Positions 35,601 through 46,600 of a stretch of DNA of 64,000 bases are shown piece by piece. Both the position numbers and the translations under genes were made by a program. Location: the NCBI GenBank assembly GCA_963704535.1, contig OY969916.1, forward strand, positions 4,092,001-4,156,000, in the 5' to 3' direction. Position 1 is the first letter of the stretch. The number at the start of each line of letters is the position of its first letter. The DNA comes from G963704535 sp963704535 (lineage in GTDB: Bacteria > Chloroflexota > Chloroflexia > Chloroflexales > Roseiflexaceae). The notes under the pieces are model-generated. The model was not told the origin of the DNA. It saw nothing but the letters and a program-made list of their open reading frames with translations, and ran no database searches.

Positions 35601-37430
35601 GGGACAGCTTCCGGCAGATCGACCGATCGACCTATACGCTCAACCCAGGGCGACCGGAGGATTACCGCGCGCTGCTGGCGCGGCTGGCGGAGGCGCAGGA
35701 CGCTCCCGATACGATTGTTCACCTCTGGAGCCTGGCGACGCAACCGGACTCGCCGGCCCAGCAGGGCATGGCGCAAATGGCGTTGGAGCGCAGTTACTAT
35801 AGTTTGATCTTTCTAGCTCAGGCGCTCGATCATGTGCAGGCAGCCCGGCCCCTGCGCCTGACGGTTGTCTCCAGTGCGGTCTACAACGCGGGCGTGATCG
35901 GTGCCGAGTTCGGACCCCGGCGATGCGGCCGTGGCGCCGCCAGAGCCACAGGTCCCGATCAACGCCGCGCTGCTGGCGCCCTGCAAGGTCATCCCGCAGG
36001 AGTTCCCGCAGATCAGTTGCGTCTGCATCGATATCGATCGGTTCGCGACGTTCAGCCGGCCGCAGGATCTGGCCGGCCAACTGCTGGCCGAGGCGAGCGC
36101 GCCGGCGACCGATACGGCGATCATGTACCGGAACAAGCAGCGCTGGACCCAAACGTTTGAGCCGGTTCAGTTGAGCGACCAGGGCGTCGGCCGCGAGGTG
36201 CTGCGGCAGCAGGCGGTGTACCTGATCAGCGGCGGGCTGGCCGGGGCCGGCCTGGTCTTGGCGCAATCGCTGGCACAGAGCGTGCGACCAACGCTGATCT
36301 TGATCGAGCACGGGGCTTTCCCAAGCAGAGAGCGCTGGGACGAGCTGCTGGCCGACCCCGCCGCGGACGACCAACTCACGGCAAAGATTCGCCGCGCGCT
36401 GGCGCTTACCCACGCCGGCGCCCGTGTTGTCGTCTACGGCGTTGATACCACGAGCGTTATGCAGGTGCGCGCGGTCATCGCCGAGGTCGAACGGCTGTAT
36501 GGGGCGCTTCATGGCGCGATCTATGCGGCTGGCTTCGGCCACAAACAGCTTGCCCCGATCCGGGCGATCAGCTATCAGCCGGACTGGTGGCAGGGCAACA
36601 CCCTGGTTCAGGGGGCGCTGGCATTCGCCCAGGCGCTGGGCCAGCAGGAGCTTGAGTTCTGCCTGTGGATCTCTTCGCTTGCGGCGGTCTTGGGCGGGGT
36701 GATGTCGGTTGCAGATACGGCGGCCTACCTCTTGATAGACGCCTATATCTACCAGCGCAACCGGGTGCAGCCGGGGGTTTGGACGGTGGTCAACCTGGAT
36801 GCCTGGCATGACCCGGAACACAATCGCGCCAGCCTGCCGGCGACATCGCACGGGGCGCAGCTCGCGCTCAGCCCCACCGAGGCCGCCGACGTTTTTCGCC
36901 GGATCATCGCGGCGCCCGCGACCGATCAGCTGATCGTCTCAAGGAGCGCTCTGGCCGACCGTCTGAGGCAGTGGATCAACCGCGCGCCATCCCAGCCGGC
37001 CCAGCACCCGGCAGACGCAGCCGCGATAGGGACCGCGCCGCACCCGCGCCCACGGCTTCAGCAGGCGTATGTGGCACCTGCGACCGCAAGCGAGCGGCGC
37101 ATCGCCGCGATCTGGCAGCAGGCGATCGGGATCGACCAGGTGGGTGTCCTGGATAATTTCTTTGACCTGGGCGGCGATTCGCTGATCGCCATCCAGGTCA
37201 TCGCCCAGCTCAAGCAGGCGCTCAATCGTGATATTCCCGTTACCAGCCTGTACGAGGGGCTGACCGTTCGATCGCTGGTGGCCCTGCTGGGGCTGGAGCC
37301 GGGCGGCGCGGAGGCACACGCGCCCGATTGGGCACAGCCATCGGAGCGGGAGGAGCGCATCACGCAGCGACAGCGCTACCAGGACACCGAGCGTTTACGC
37401 AAGCGCACGCTGCGTACGGAGCGCTCATAG
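32698..37430 (+). CDS. PKS2: KS-AT-KR(degenerate)-ACP module (two frameshifts)
   Basis: With one base removed near 35413 and one in the CCCC at 35915-35918, the protein is 1576 residues. KS (about 8-420) has Cys169 in SACSTS and both histidines. AT (about 520-840) has GQGSQ, GHSVGE and the HAFH motif of malonyl-CoA-specific domains. KR (about 1170-1410) is degenerate: the cofactor loop is SGGLAGAG and the catalytic tyrosine is aspartate (SVADTAAY where PKS1 has SVAYAAAN; codon 36714-36716). A beta-keto group should therefore remain after this module. ACP (about 1460-1530) has GGDSL. A repeat cassette lies within AT at 34409-34487. The C-terminus is strongly charged (SEREERITQRQRYQ), likely a docking segment. 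Confidence 0.9.
34409..34487. repeat. in-frame heptamer cassette in the PKS2 AT domain
   Basis: Four AGAACAA units are followed by CCAATCT units; the two arms are of different families rather than complements. It encodes REQRTKNKEQ followed by SPISNLQSP, inserted between LRDVLYP and QTQYAQPALF of the AT domain. PKS3 carries another cassette at the same place and PKS1 none. Confidence 0.88.
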
Positions 37431-37517
37431 CACCGCAGCAATGCTCACGGCGCAGCGGGCTTGTGCAACGACGAAGCGCCTCACCGCCGATCGGCGGAGG
37501 GTTATACGGAGGGGTAT

Positions 37518-38874
37518 GTGCGGATTGTTTTGACGAACTTTGGGTCAACCGGCGATGTCATGGCGTTTCTGACGCTCGCGGTTGAGCTGCGCCGTCATGG
37601 TCACGAGCCGGTGCTGGCGCTCTCGCCGTTCTTTGCGTCGCTGGCCGAGCAGCGTGGAATCGCGTTTGTCCCGATCGGCCCAGATGTTCGGCATCTTCTA
37701 GAGCACATCCAGTTGGCCGCGCACACGTCCAGAGGCGCCTTCCCCGCTGAAGCCTAACTCGTCGGCGCAGTTCGCCTATATGCACACGTATGGACAGGAG
37801 CTGGTCGCAGCGCTCCCCCAGGTCTTTGAAGAGCTGCGCGCCCTGTGCGCCGGCGCGGATATGCTGATCTGCGGACGCCTCCAGCCAGCCGGCAGAATGG
37901 TGCATGAGCTGACCGGAATCCCGTTTGTATCGATTCAGACGGCCTACCTCGACCTCCTAACTCCTCGTGGGTACCGGCAAGCGGCTGCGGCGAGCAGTGC
38001 CGAACATGCGCGGGAGGGCGCCGCGCTAGTCAACCCTTTCCGGGTAAAGCTCGGCCTACCGCCGATCACCGACCCATTCGCGCTGGACGCGCTTTCATCT
38101 CAACTGGCGATCTTTGCCATAAGCCGGCATATCTGCCCGCCGCCGCCCGGATGGCCGGCCCACTACCATATGACCGGGTTCTTCTTTCTCGAAGACGACG
38201 ATTGGCAGCCGAGCGCGGAGTTGGAGACATTCCTCGCTACAGGTGAGCCTCCAGTTGTCATCAGCTTTGGGAGCATGACCCACGACGACCCCACGATATT
38301 GACCGATCTGTTGCTTGAGGCTATCGCACAGGTCGGCTGTCGAGCGATCATTCAGCAAGGATGGAGCAGCGTGGCGACCCGGCGCTCCCTCCCGCCAAAT
38401 GTCTATGCAGCGGGATACATACCGCACTACTGGCTTTTCACGCGAGCGCGCTGCGTCGTCCACCACGGCGGCGCCGGGACGACCGCGGCGGCGATGCGCG
38501 CCGGGAGGCCCAGCGTGGTTGTGCCGCATGGCTGGGATCAGCCGGCCTGGGCCACATTCGTCCACGGTCTTGGCTGTGCAGGCCCACCGATCCCCTACCA
38601 CCAACTGACAGCCGGGCAACTTAGCCAGGCACTTGTGCAGACGCTGTCTACGCCAAGCTATAGCCAGGCCGCCGCCGCGCTCGCCGAGAAGATCTGGGCC
38701 GAGCAGGGGGTGCAAAAGGCGCGTCAGTTGATCGAGCAGTTGGGCGACATGGTCGGCTGGGACCAGCATGGCCCCGCCACCGCACCTGATGGCGCCGGCC
38801 CGGCGAATAATCGTGAAGAGAAGATCCTGCGCAGGAAACAGTACCAACAGCAGCAGCGCACTCGAAAGGTCTAA
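37518..38874 (+). CDS. GT2: UDP-glycosyltransferase (one frameshift)
   Basis: The GTG at 37518 with GGAGGGG upstream gives the family start VRIVLTNFGSTGDV. Removing one base in the CCCC at 37742-37745 yields 451 residues. The donor domain has PPVVISFGSMTHDD and the intact motif VVHHGGAGTTAAAM followed by VVPHGWDQPAWA, so sugar transfer is likely. It is a clear paralogue of GT1 (shared VNPFR, HYHMTG and WQP segments). The pair PKS-GT appears twice in a row, which suggests duplication of a two-gene cassette. The stop is one base before the PKS3 start. The C-terminal tail (ILRRKQYQQQQRTRKV) is basic and Gln-rich. Confidence 0.9.
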
Positions 38875-38875
38875 C

Positions 38876-41800
38876 ATGAATCGCTCCGATGTGTTGAGTA
38901 GCCTGACCGGGTCTGAGATAGCTGTGATCGGCTTATCAGGCCGCTTCCCCGGCGCAAAGACGGTAGAGGAGTTCTGGGAAAACTTAAAAGGCGGGGTTGA
39001 GTCGATATCCTTCTTCAGCGACCAAGATCTCGAACCTTCGGGCGTCGATCCGGCGGCGTTAAACGATCCAAATTATGTTAAGGCCGCGCCGGTCCTCGAC
39101 GAGTTCGATCGCTTTGACGCTGCTTTTTTTGGCTATACCCCCCAGGAAGCGCAGGTCATGGACCCGCAGCAGCGCCTGCTGCTGGAATGTGCGTGGGAGG
39201 CGCTTGAGCATGCCGGCTATGACTCGCAGCGCTACAATGGGCTGATCGGCGTCTACGCCGGCGCGCGCACAAATACCTACCTGTTCAACCTGTACTCCAA
39301 CCCGGATGTTGTTCGCTCGCTGGGGGCCTTTCATATCGGCCTCGGCAACGATCTCGCATTCCTGAGCAGCCGTATCTCGTATAAGCTGGATCTCAAGGGA
39401 CCAAGCTATGCCGTGCATACCGCGTGCTCGACATCGCTGGTCGCCATCCACCTGGCCTGTCAAAGCCTGCTGATCGACGAGTGCCAGATCGCGCTGGCCG
39501 GCGGGGTCGCCGTGCAGGTACCGCAGCGCACCGGCTATCTGTACCAACACGGCAGCATCCTCTCGCCCGATGGCCACTGCCGCGCGTTTGACGCACAGGC
39601 TCAGGGAACGATCTTCGGCAGCGGCGTGGGCGTGGTGGTGCTGAAGCGGCTGGAGGATGCGCTCAACGACGGCGACACCATCCACGCAATCATCCGCGGG
39701 TCGGCCGCCAATAACGACGGCGCGCTGAAGGCCAGCTTTACGGCGCCCGGCGTCTACAGCCAGGCCGAGGTCATCGCCGAGGCCCTGATGAGCGCGGGTG
39801 TCGATGCCAGGACGATCTCCTACGTCGAGGCCCACGGCACCGGCACCCCGCTAGGCGACCCGATCGAGATCCGCGCGCTGACGAAGGCATTTCGCGCCGG
39901 CACCGAGGCGCCCGGCTGCTGCGCGATCGGGTCGGTCAAGACCAATATCGGCCACCTGGATGCGGCCGCCGGTATCGCGAGCTTTATCAAGACAGTGCTG
40001 GCGCTGAAGCACCGGCAGTTGCCCCCCAGCCTGCACTTCGAGCAGCCAAATCCGCAGATCGATTTTGCGAAGACGCCATTCTACGTCAATACGAGCCTGA
40101 CCGACTGGAACCCCAACGGCGCGCGGCGAGCCGGCGTGAGTTCATTCGGGATCGGCGGGACCAACGCGCACATCATCCTGGAGGAGGCGCCCGCGCTCGA
40201 CGCCGAGGCATCGGCGCGTCCCTGGCATCTGCTGCCGCTCTCCGCAAAGACCGACACAGCGCTTGAGGCCGTGACGGCCAATCTGGCGGCCTACCTGGCC
40301 GGCGACACGCAGGTCAACCTGGCCGATGTTGCCTACACCCTCCAGGCCGGCCGGCAGCAGTTGAGCCACCGGCGGGTAGTGGTCTGCCGCGACCGGGCCG
40401 ATGCGGCCGCGATGCTCATAGGAGCCGATCCACAGCGGATCTACAGCGGGTTCCCAGAGACTCTCGGTCGGCCGGTGGTGTTTCTGTTCCCTGGCCAGGG
40501 CAGCCAGTATCCGGGGATGACCGGCGACCTGTATCAACACGAGCCGGTGTTCCGCGCCGAGGTCGATCGCTGCGCCGAGATCCTGAAGCCACACCTGGGG
40601 CTTGATCTGCGCGAGGTAATCTATCCTGACGCCGCGAGGATGGAGGATGGAGGATGGAAGATCGAGGAGCGCGAGACTGCCATCCTCCATCCTCCATCCT
40701 CCATCCTCAACCAGACCCAGTATGCCCAGCCTGCGTTGTTCACGGTCGAGTATGCGCTGGCGCGGTTGTGGATGAGCTGGGGTGTCCAGCCTGCGGCGCT
40801 GATCGGGCATAGTATCGGCGAGTACGTGGCGGCCTGCCTGGCTGGGGTCTTCTCGCTGGAGGACGCGCTGAGCCTGGTGGCCGCGCGCGGGGCGCTGATG
40901 CAGCAGCTCCCGGCCGGCGCGATGCTGGCGGTCGGCCTGCCTGAGTTGCAGGCGCCGTCGCTGCTGGGGGCCGATCTGTGCCTGGCGGCGGTGAACGGGC
41001 CGGAGCAGTTGGTCGTCTCCGGCCCGCTCCCGGCGATCGAGGCGCTTGAGTGCGAGCTGTTGCGGCAGGGCGTCCGCCACCAGCGCCTACCGGCGTCACA
41101 CGCCTTCCACTCGCAGGCGATCGAGCAGATCAGCGCGCGGTTTATCGCCCACTGGAGTTCCGTCAAACTGACCCCCCCGCACCTTCCCTGGATCTCCAAT
41201 GTGACCGGCACCTGGATAACGGCGGAGCAGGCGACCGACCCGGAGTACTGGGCCAGGCATATGCGGCAGCCGGTTCGCTTCAGCAGCGGCATGCGCGAGC
41301 TGGCGCGCGAGCGGGATCGAGTTTACCTGGAGGTCGGGCCTGGGCGAACGCTGGGCGTGCTGGCCCGCCAGCATCTCCAGGCGGGAGACACCCAAACCGT
41401 GTTCGCCTCGCTGCCCCACCAGGATGGGCAGCAGCTGGACACGCAGTCGATGCTCACCACGCTGGGGCGATTGTGGCTGGCCGGGGTCGCAGCCGACCTC
41501 CCCGAGGTCTACCGGGATGAGCCGCGCCGCCGGCTGCCGCTGCCGACCTACCCCTTCGAACGCCAGCGCTACTGGGTCGAGCCCCAGCCCGCTGCGGCGG
41601 CGACAGCGGAAGACCGCCGGCCAACCGGGAAACAGGCCGACATCGCCGACTGGTTCTACCGCCCAGTGTGGAAACAGGCCACGCTGCTGGCCGCAGACGA
41701 TCTGGCGACCCTGGCCGGGCGCAAGGCTCCCTGGCTGATCTTCGGCGGCGACGATGAACTGAGCAGCATGCTGCTGGAGCAGCTCGCCGCGTACGACTGC

Positions 41801-43561
41801 CCGGTGACATATGTGATCGCCGGTAGCACCTACGCGCAGCGCGATGACGGCGTGTACACGATCGATCCCCGGCAGCCGGAAGACTACCATCGTTTGTTGA
41901 GCGGGCTGGCCCATCCACCCAGGACGATTGTCCACCTGTGGAGCATGTGCGCCCGGCACGAGCCGGCGCTCACCGCCGAGCGCTTTGGGCGAGCGCAGGA
42001 CTTCGGCTTCTACAGCCTGATCTACCTGGCCAAGGCGCTCGGCAAACAGCCCGACCCCGGCGAGCTGGAGATCCTGGCCGTCACCGAGCAGGTGTACCAG
42101 GTGACCGGGGTCGAGCAACTGCGCCCTGAGCATGCGACGCTGCTGGGCGCCTGCCGGGTCATCCCGCAGGAGCAACCGCGCATCACGTGCCGACATATCG
42201 ATCTGGACCTCCCGCCCGCCCCGACCTGGCGGAGTCGGCGGCTGGCCCGGCTGCTGCTCGCCGAGTGTACCCTTTCTCCCAACGACCTGGCGGTTGCCTA
42301 CCGCGCAGGCGGGCGCTGGGTGCAGACGTTCGAGCCGCTGCGTCTGCCGGCGACCGATGGGAGGCTGCCAATCCGCCAGGGCGGCGTTTATCTGATCACC
42401 GGCGGGCTCGGCGACATCGGCTTTATGCTGGCCGAGTACCTGGCGAAGACAGCGCAGGCCCGGCTGGTGCTGATCGGTCGCACCCCGATCCCGCCGCGAA
42501 CGGCCTGGGAGGATTGGCTGGCCTCCCACGACCCCACCGATGGCGTCAGCCGCAAGATCCGCGGCCTACAGCAGCTTGAGTCGCTAGGCGCCGAGGTGCT
42601 GGCGCTCAACGCGGATGTGGCGGATGCAGCGGCGATGCGCCAGGTGCTTGAGCGGCTCGACGCGCGGTTCGGTGCCCTGCACGGGGTCGTTCACGCGGCG
42701 GGCACCACCGATATCCAGGCGTTTGCGACGGTGCAGGATATCAGCCCTGAGCACTGCGAGCGGCACTTTCGACCGAAGGTCCACGGGCTGCTGGTCCTCG
42801 ACCAGGTCCTCCAGGGGCGAGAACTCGACTTCTGCGTGCTGTTCTCCTCCCTGACCTCGATCCTGGGCGGCCTGGGCTACGTGGGCTACGCGGCCGCCAG
42901 CATCGCTATGGATGCCTGGATCTACCTGCATAACCAGGACAGCCCGCACCCGTGGATCAGCGTCAATTGGGACATGTGGCGAAGCCGCCAGCACGATCTG
43001 ACGGCGCTGGGGGCCACGCTGGCGCAGTATGAGATCACGCCGGAGGAGGGTGTCGAGGCGTTCGCGCGTGTGCTGGCGACGGGCGGCGCCGTCTCGCAGA
43101 TCATCAATGCGACCGGCGACCTGGGCGCCAGATTTGAGCAGTGGGTGACCCGTCGCGGCCTGCACAAGGACGGCTCCGGACGCTCGGAAGGCAGCCGACA
43201 TGCGCGACCGGAACTCCAGGGCGCCTATGTGGCCCCCAGAAACGATCACGAGCGGGCGATCGCCGAGATCTGGCAACAGACGCTGGGGATCGAACCTGTG
43301 GGCATCTACGACAACTTCTTCGAGCTGGGCGGCCACTCGCTCCTCGCGACCCAGGTCATCGCCGGGATACGCGACAAGCTGCACGTCGACCTCCCGCTGA
43401 ATAAGCTGTTTGAGCAGCCCACTGTGGCGCACCTCGCCCAGTTGATGGAGACGCGGGTGGCATCCGCGCGCAGCCAGAACGAGGCCGAGATTTTGCAGCT
43501 GCTAGATCAGATGTCGGAAGAAGAGGTCGAGCGCGAGATCTTGAGGCGAACGACCCAATAA
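38876..43561 (+). CDS. PKS3: KS-AT-KR-ACP module
   Basis: This is the only PKS gene here with an unbroken frame (1561 residues). KS (about 15-430) has Cys184 in TACSTS and both histidines. AT (about 530-855) has GQGSQ, GHSIGE and HAFH, indicating malonyl-CoA, and contains a cassette at 40636-40708. KR (about 1170-1400) has TGGLGDIG and Tyr in YVGYAAAS, so it is probably active although the usual Asn is Ser. ACP (about 1450-1525) has GGHSL. The C-terminal 30 residues (EAEILQLLDQMSEEEVEREI) look like a helical docking domain that hands the chain to NRPS1. The start ATG at 38876 is one base after the GT2 stop, so translation is coupled. Confidence 0.95.
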   Translation: MNRSDVLSSLTGSEIAVIGLSGRFPGAKTVEEFWENLKGGVESISFFSDQDLEPSGVDPAALNDPNYVKAAPVLDEFDRFDAAFFGYTPQEAQVMDPQQRLLLECAWEALEHAGYDSQRYNGLIGVYAGARTNTYLFNLYSNPDVVRSLGAFHIGLGNDLAFLSSRISYKLDLKGPSYAVHTACSTSLVAIHLACQSLLIDECQIALAGGVAVQVPQRTGYLYQHGSILSPDGHCRAFDAQAQGTIFGSGVGVVVLKRLEDALNDGDTIHAIIRGSAANNDGALKASFTAPGVYSQAEVIAEALMSAGVDARTISYVEAHGTGTPLGDPIEIRALTKAFRAGTEAPGCCAIGSVKTNIGHLDAAAGIASFIKTVLALKHRQLPPSLHFEQPNPQIDFAKTPFYVNTSLTDWNPNGARRAGVSSFGIGGTNAHIILEEAPALDAEASARPWHLLPLSAKTDTALEAVTANLAAYLAGDTQVNLADVAYTLQAGRQQLSHRRVVVCRDRADAAAMLIGADPQRIYSGFPETLGRPVVFLFPGQGSQYPGMTGDLYQHEPVFRAEVDRCAEILKPHLGLDLREVIYPDAARMEDGGWKIEERETAILHPPSSILNQTQYAQPALFTVEYALARLWMSWGVQPAALIGHSIGEYVAACLAGVFSLEDALSLVAARGALMQQLPAGAMLAVGLPELQAPSLLGADLCLAAVNGPEQLVVSGPLPAIEALECELLRQGVRHQRLPASHAFHSQAIEQISARFIAHWSSVKLTPPHLPWISNVTGTWITAEQATDPEYWARHMRQPVRFSSGMRELARERDRVYLEVGPGRTLGVLARQHLQAGDTQTVFASLPHQDGQQLDTQSMLTTLGRLWLAGVAADLPEVYRDEPRRRLPLPTYPFERQRYWVEPQPAAAATAEDRRPTGKQADIADWFYRPVWKQATLLAADDLATLAGRKAPWLIFGGDDELSSMLLEQLAAYDCPVTYVIAGSTYAQRDDGVYTIDPRQPEDYHRLLSGLAHPPRTIVHLWSMCARHEPALTAERFGRAQDFGFYSLIYLAKALGKQPDPGELEILAVTEQVYQVTGVEQLRPEHATLLGACRVIPQEQPRITCRHIDLDLPPAPTWRSRRLARLLLAECTLSPNDLAVAYRAGGRWVQTFEPLRLPATDGRLPIRQGGVYLITGGLGDIGFMLAEYLAKTAQARLVLIGRTPIPPRTAWEDWLASHDPTDGVSRKIRGLQQLESLGAEVLALNADVADAAAMRQVLERLDARFGALHGVVHAAGTTDIQAFATVQDISPEHCERHFRPKVHGLLVLDQVLQGRELDFCVLFSSLTSILGGLGYVGYAAASIAMDAWIYLHNQDSPHPWISVNWDMWRSRQHDLTALGATLAQYEITPEEGVEAFARVLATGGAVSQIINATGDLGARFEQWVTRRGLHKDGSGRSEGSRHARPELQGAYVAPRNDHERAIAEIWQQTLGIEPVGIYDNFFELGGHSLLATQVIAGIRDKLHVDLPLNKLFEQPTVAHLAQLMETRVASARSQNEAEILQLLDQMSEEEVEREILRRTTQ
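40636..40708. repeat. in-frame heptamer cassette in the PKS3 AT domain
   Basis: GAGGATGGAGGATGG... (40636-40657) is exactly complementary to 40687-40708; a further copy extends the right arm. It encodes MEDGGWK and later HPPSSIL, inserted just before QTQYAQPALF. This is the same AT position as the unrelated cassette in PKS2. Confidence 0.92.
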
Positions 43562-43565
43562 TACA

Positions 43566-43606
43566 GGGGAGGGGCTTGGGGAGGGCGGCCCTCCCCAAAT
43601 TCCCCA
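43566..43606. terminator. GGGGAGGG / CCCTCCCC hairpin between PKS3 and NRPS1
   Basis: A G-rich arm ending TTGGGGAGGG faces CCCTCCCCAA in the 93-base gap. It might reduce read-through between PKS3 and NRPS1, although the assembly line needs both. Confidence 0.5.
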
Positions 43607-43654
43607 CCCAACCAAGGTTATTCGGGTAGGCACTCTGTACAGAGGTATGGCAAT

Positions 43655-46600
43655 ATGGAAGATCATTCTGAATCGTTCGCGCATCTTTCGCCCAATAAGC
43701 GCAGGCTGCTTGAGCTGCTGCTGCGTGAGCGGCAGCAGAGCGCGGCAGCCGAGACGGGTATCCCACGGTCGGAAGCGCCCGGCCCGCACCCGCTCTCGTT
43801 TGCCCAGCAGCGGCTCTGGTTCCTCGACCAGTTGGAGCCTGAGAGCAGCGCCTACAATATCGCTGCGGCACTCAGGATGGCCGGGCCGCTGGCCCTACCG
43901 GCGCTCAAACAGAGCCTGCATGAAGTTGTGCGCCGCCACGAGATCCTGCGAACGACCTTTACCTCTGTCGATGGCCAGCCGGTCCAGGAGATCGCCCCTA
44001 GGCTGGACCTGGGGCTGACGGTGGTCGATCTCCAGCGATTGCCAGCGCACCAGCGCGACGCGGCGACGCAGCAGGTCATCTACAACGAGGTACACCATCG
44101 CTTTACCCTCTCCCAAGTGCCGCTGCTGCGAACGACGCTCATCCGCCTGGGGCCACAGGAACACATCTTTGTGCTGACGATCCACCACATTATCGCCGAT
44201 GGCTGGTCGAACAGCATTCTGATTCGCGAGCTTGCCGATCTGTACTCCGCGATGAGCGAGCGGAAGCCGGCGGCGCTGCCGGCGCTGCTGATCCGGTACC
44301 GCGACTTTGCCCGCTGGCAGCGCCAGTGGCTCGACAGCGATGTGCTGGCGGCGCAACTGGCATACTGGCGACGGCAGCTCGACGGCGCCCCAGGGCTGCT
44401 TGAGCTGCCGACCGACCGGCCCCGACCGAAGGTGCAGTCGTTCGCGGGTGGGAAACAGTGGATATCGTTCTCCCTGCCGGTCAGCGAGGGGCTCAGAGAC
44501 CTTAGCCGGCAGGCAGGGGCGACGCTGTTCGTGACGATGCTGGCGGCCTTTCAAGTGCTGCTCTCGCGCTACAGCGAACAAACCGACCTTCTGGTGGGGG
44601 TACCGATCGCCGGGCGCCACCACCCGAACACCGAGCAGTTGATCGGCCTGTTCGCCAACACGCTGGTCATCCGCGCCGATCTTTCGGGCAACCCGACCTT
44701 TCGCGAGGTCCTGGCACGGATTCAGCGCACGGCGAGCGATGCCTACACGCACCAGGACATGCCGTTCGAGTACCTGGTCAAAGAGCTACAACCTGAGCGC
44801 AACCTGGGCTATAATCCAGTGGTCCAGGTGCTCTGCTCCCATATGAACGCGCCCATGCCGCTGGACTTCGATCGAAGCCTCAGACTCAGCTTTCTGGATG
44901 TCCCACGGAAGACGGCGATCTTCGACCTCTCGTTGATGTTCTGGGAGACCCCTACTATCCTTGAGGGCTTCTTCGAATATAGCACCGACCTGTTTAACCC
45001 CGACACGATCAGCCGCATGGCCGGCCATTTTCAGACCCTGCTGGAAGGGATCATCGCCGCCCCTGGGCAGCGAATAGGGCGGTTGCCACTGCTCACTGCG
45101 GAAGAAGAGCGCCGGCTGGTGGTTGACTGGAACGGGGCGCCCGCCCCGGTGCTGGAAGACGACTGCATCCATAGCTACGTCGAGGCCCAAGTGGAGCGCA
45201 CGCCCGCCGCAACGGCCTTGATATCGGCGACAGAGCGGCTGAACTACGATGACCTGAACCGGCGCGCCAATCAATTGGCCCACTATCTGCGGGCGCACGG
45301 CGTCGGCCCCGAGGTGCGGGTCGGCCTGTGCCTCAAGCGCTCCGCTGATCTGATTGTGGGCATGCTGGGCATCCTCAAGGCCGGTGGCGCGTATGTCCCG
45401 CTGGACCCGGCCTACCCCGCCGAGCGCCTCCAGTATATGCTGGAGGATGCCAAGGTCGCGGTGCTACTTACAAGCAAAGAGATTGGAGATCGGAGATTGG
45501 AGATTGACGCCGCCCAACAATCTCCAATCTCCGATCTCCAATCTCCCGTCATCTTCCTGGATGCCGATTGGCCGACCATCGCCCAGCAGCCGGAAGCGAA
45601 CCTGGACAGCGGGGTGAGGCCCGGCAACCTGGCCTACGTGATGTACACCTCCGGTTCGACCGGGCGGCCCAAGGGTGTGGCGGTCTCGCATCAGGGTGTG
45701 GTTGCTCTGCTGCACTGGGCCAGCGCGATCTACTCTCCGGAACAGTTGGCTGGGGTCCTAGCCACAACATCGGTCTGCTTTGACCTGTCGGTCTTTGAGG
45801 TGTTCGTGCCGCTGAGTTGGGGCGGGAGCGTTCTGCTCGCCGAGAACGCCCTCCAGCTCCCGCAACTGCCGGCCGACAGCAGCGTCACGCTGATCAACAC
45901 CGTCCCCTCGGCGATCGCCGAGCTGCTAAGGGTCGGGGGCATCCCTGCATCGGTGGCCACGATCAACCTCGGCGGCGAGGCGCTCCCCGCGACGCTCCCT
46001 GAGCAGCTCTACCGGCTCGGCAGCGTCCAGCAGGTCATGAACCTATATGGCCCCACGGAAGATACAGTGTACTCGACCTATGCCCTGATCGAGCCGGGGG
46101 CCGATGGCACACCGACGATCGGGCGCCCGCTCGCCGGCACTGCGGTCTATGTGCTCGATCGGGAGTTCCAGCCGGTGCCGATCGGCGTGGCGGGCGAACT
46201 CTACATTGGCGGGATCGGGCTGGCGCGTGGCTACCTCCACCGCCCTGACCTAACCGCCGAACGCTTTGTACCCAACCCGTTCACGACGACCGACGACCGA
46301 CGACCGACGATGAGCAACGGGACTGATCTGAGCGGTGGTCGGTGGTCCGTGGTCGGTGGTCGGCTGTACCGAACAGGCGATCGGGTGCGCTACCGGGCCG
46401 ACGGGCAGCTTGATTTTCTGGGGCGTGTCGATGCACAGATCAAGCTGCGCGGCTACCGGATCGAGCTGGGCGAGATCGAGGCGGCGCTCAATCGGCATCC
46501 CAGCGTGTCGGCCTGCGCGGTCGTCGTGCGCGAGCTTCCCAGTGGCGATCGGGGCCTCGTGGCCTATGTCGTCTCGGCCCAAGAACAAAGAACAAAGAAT

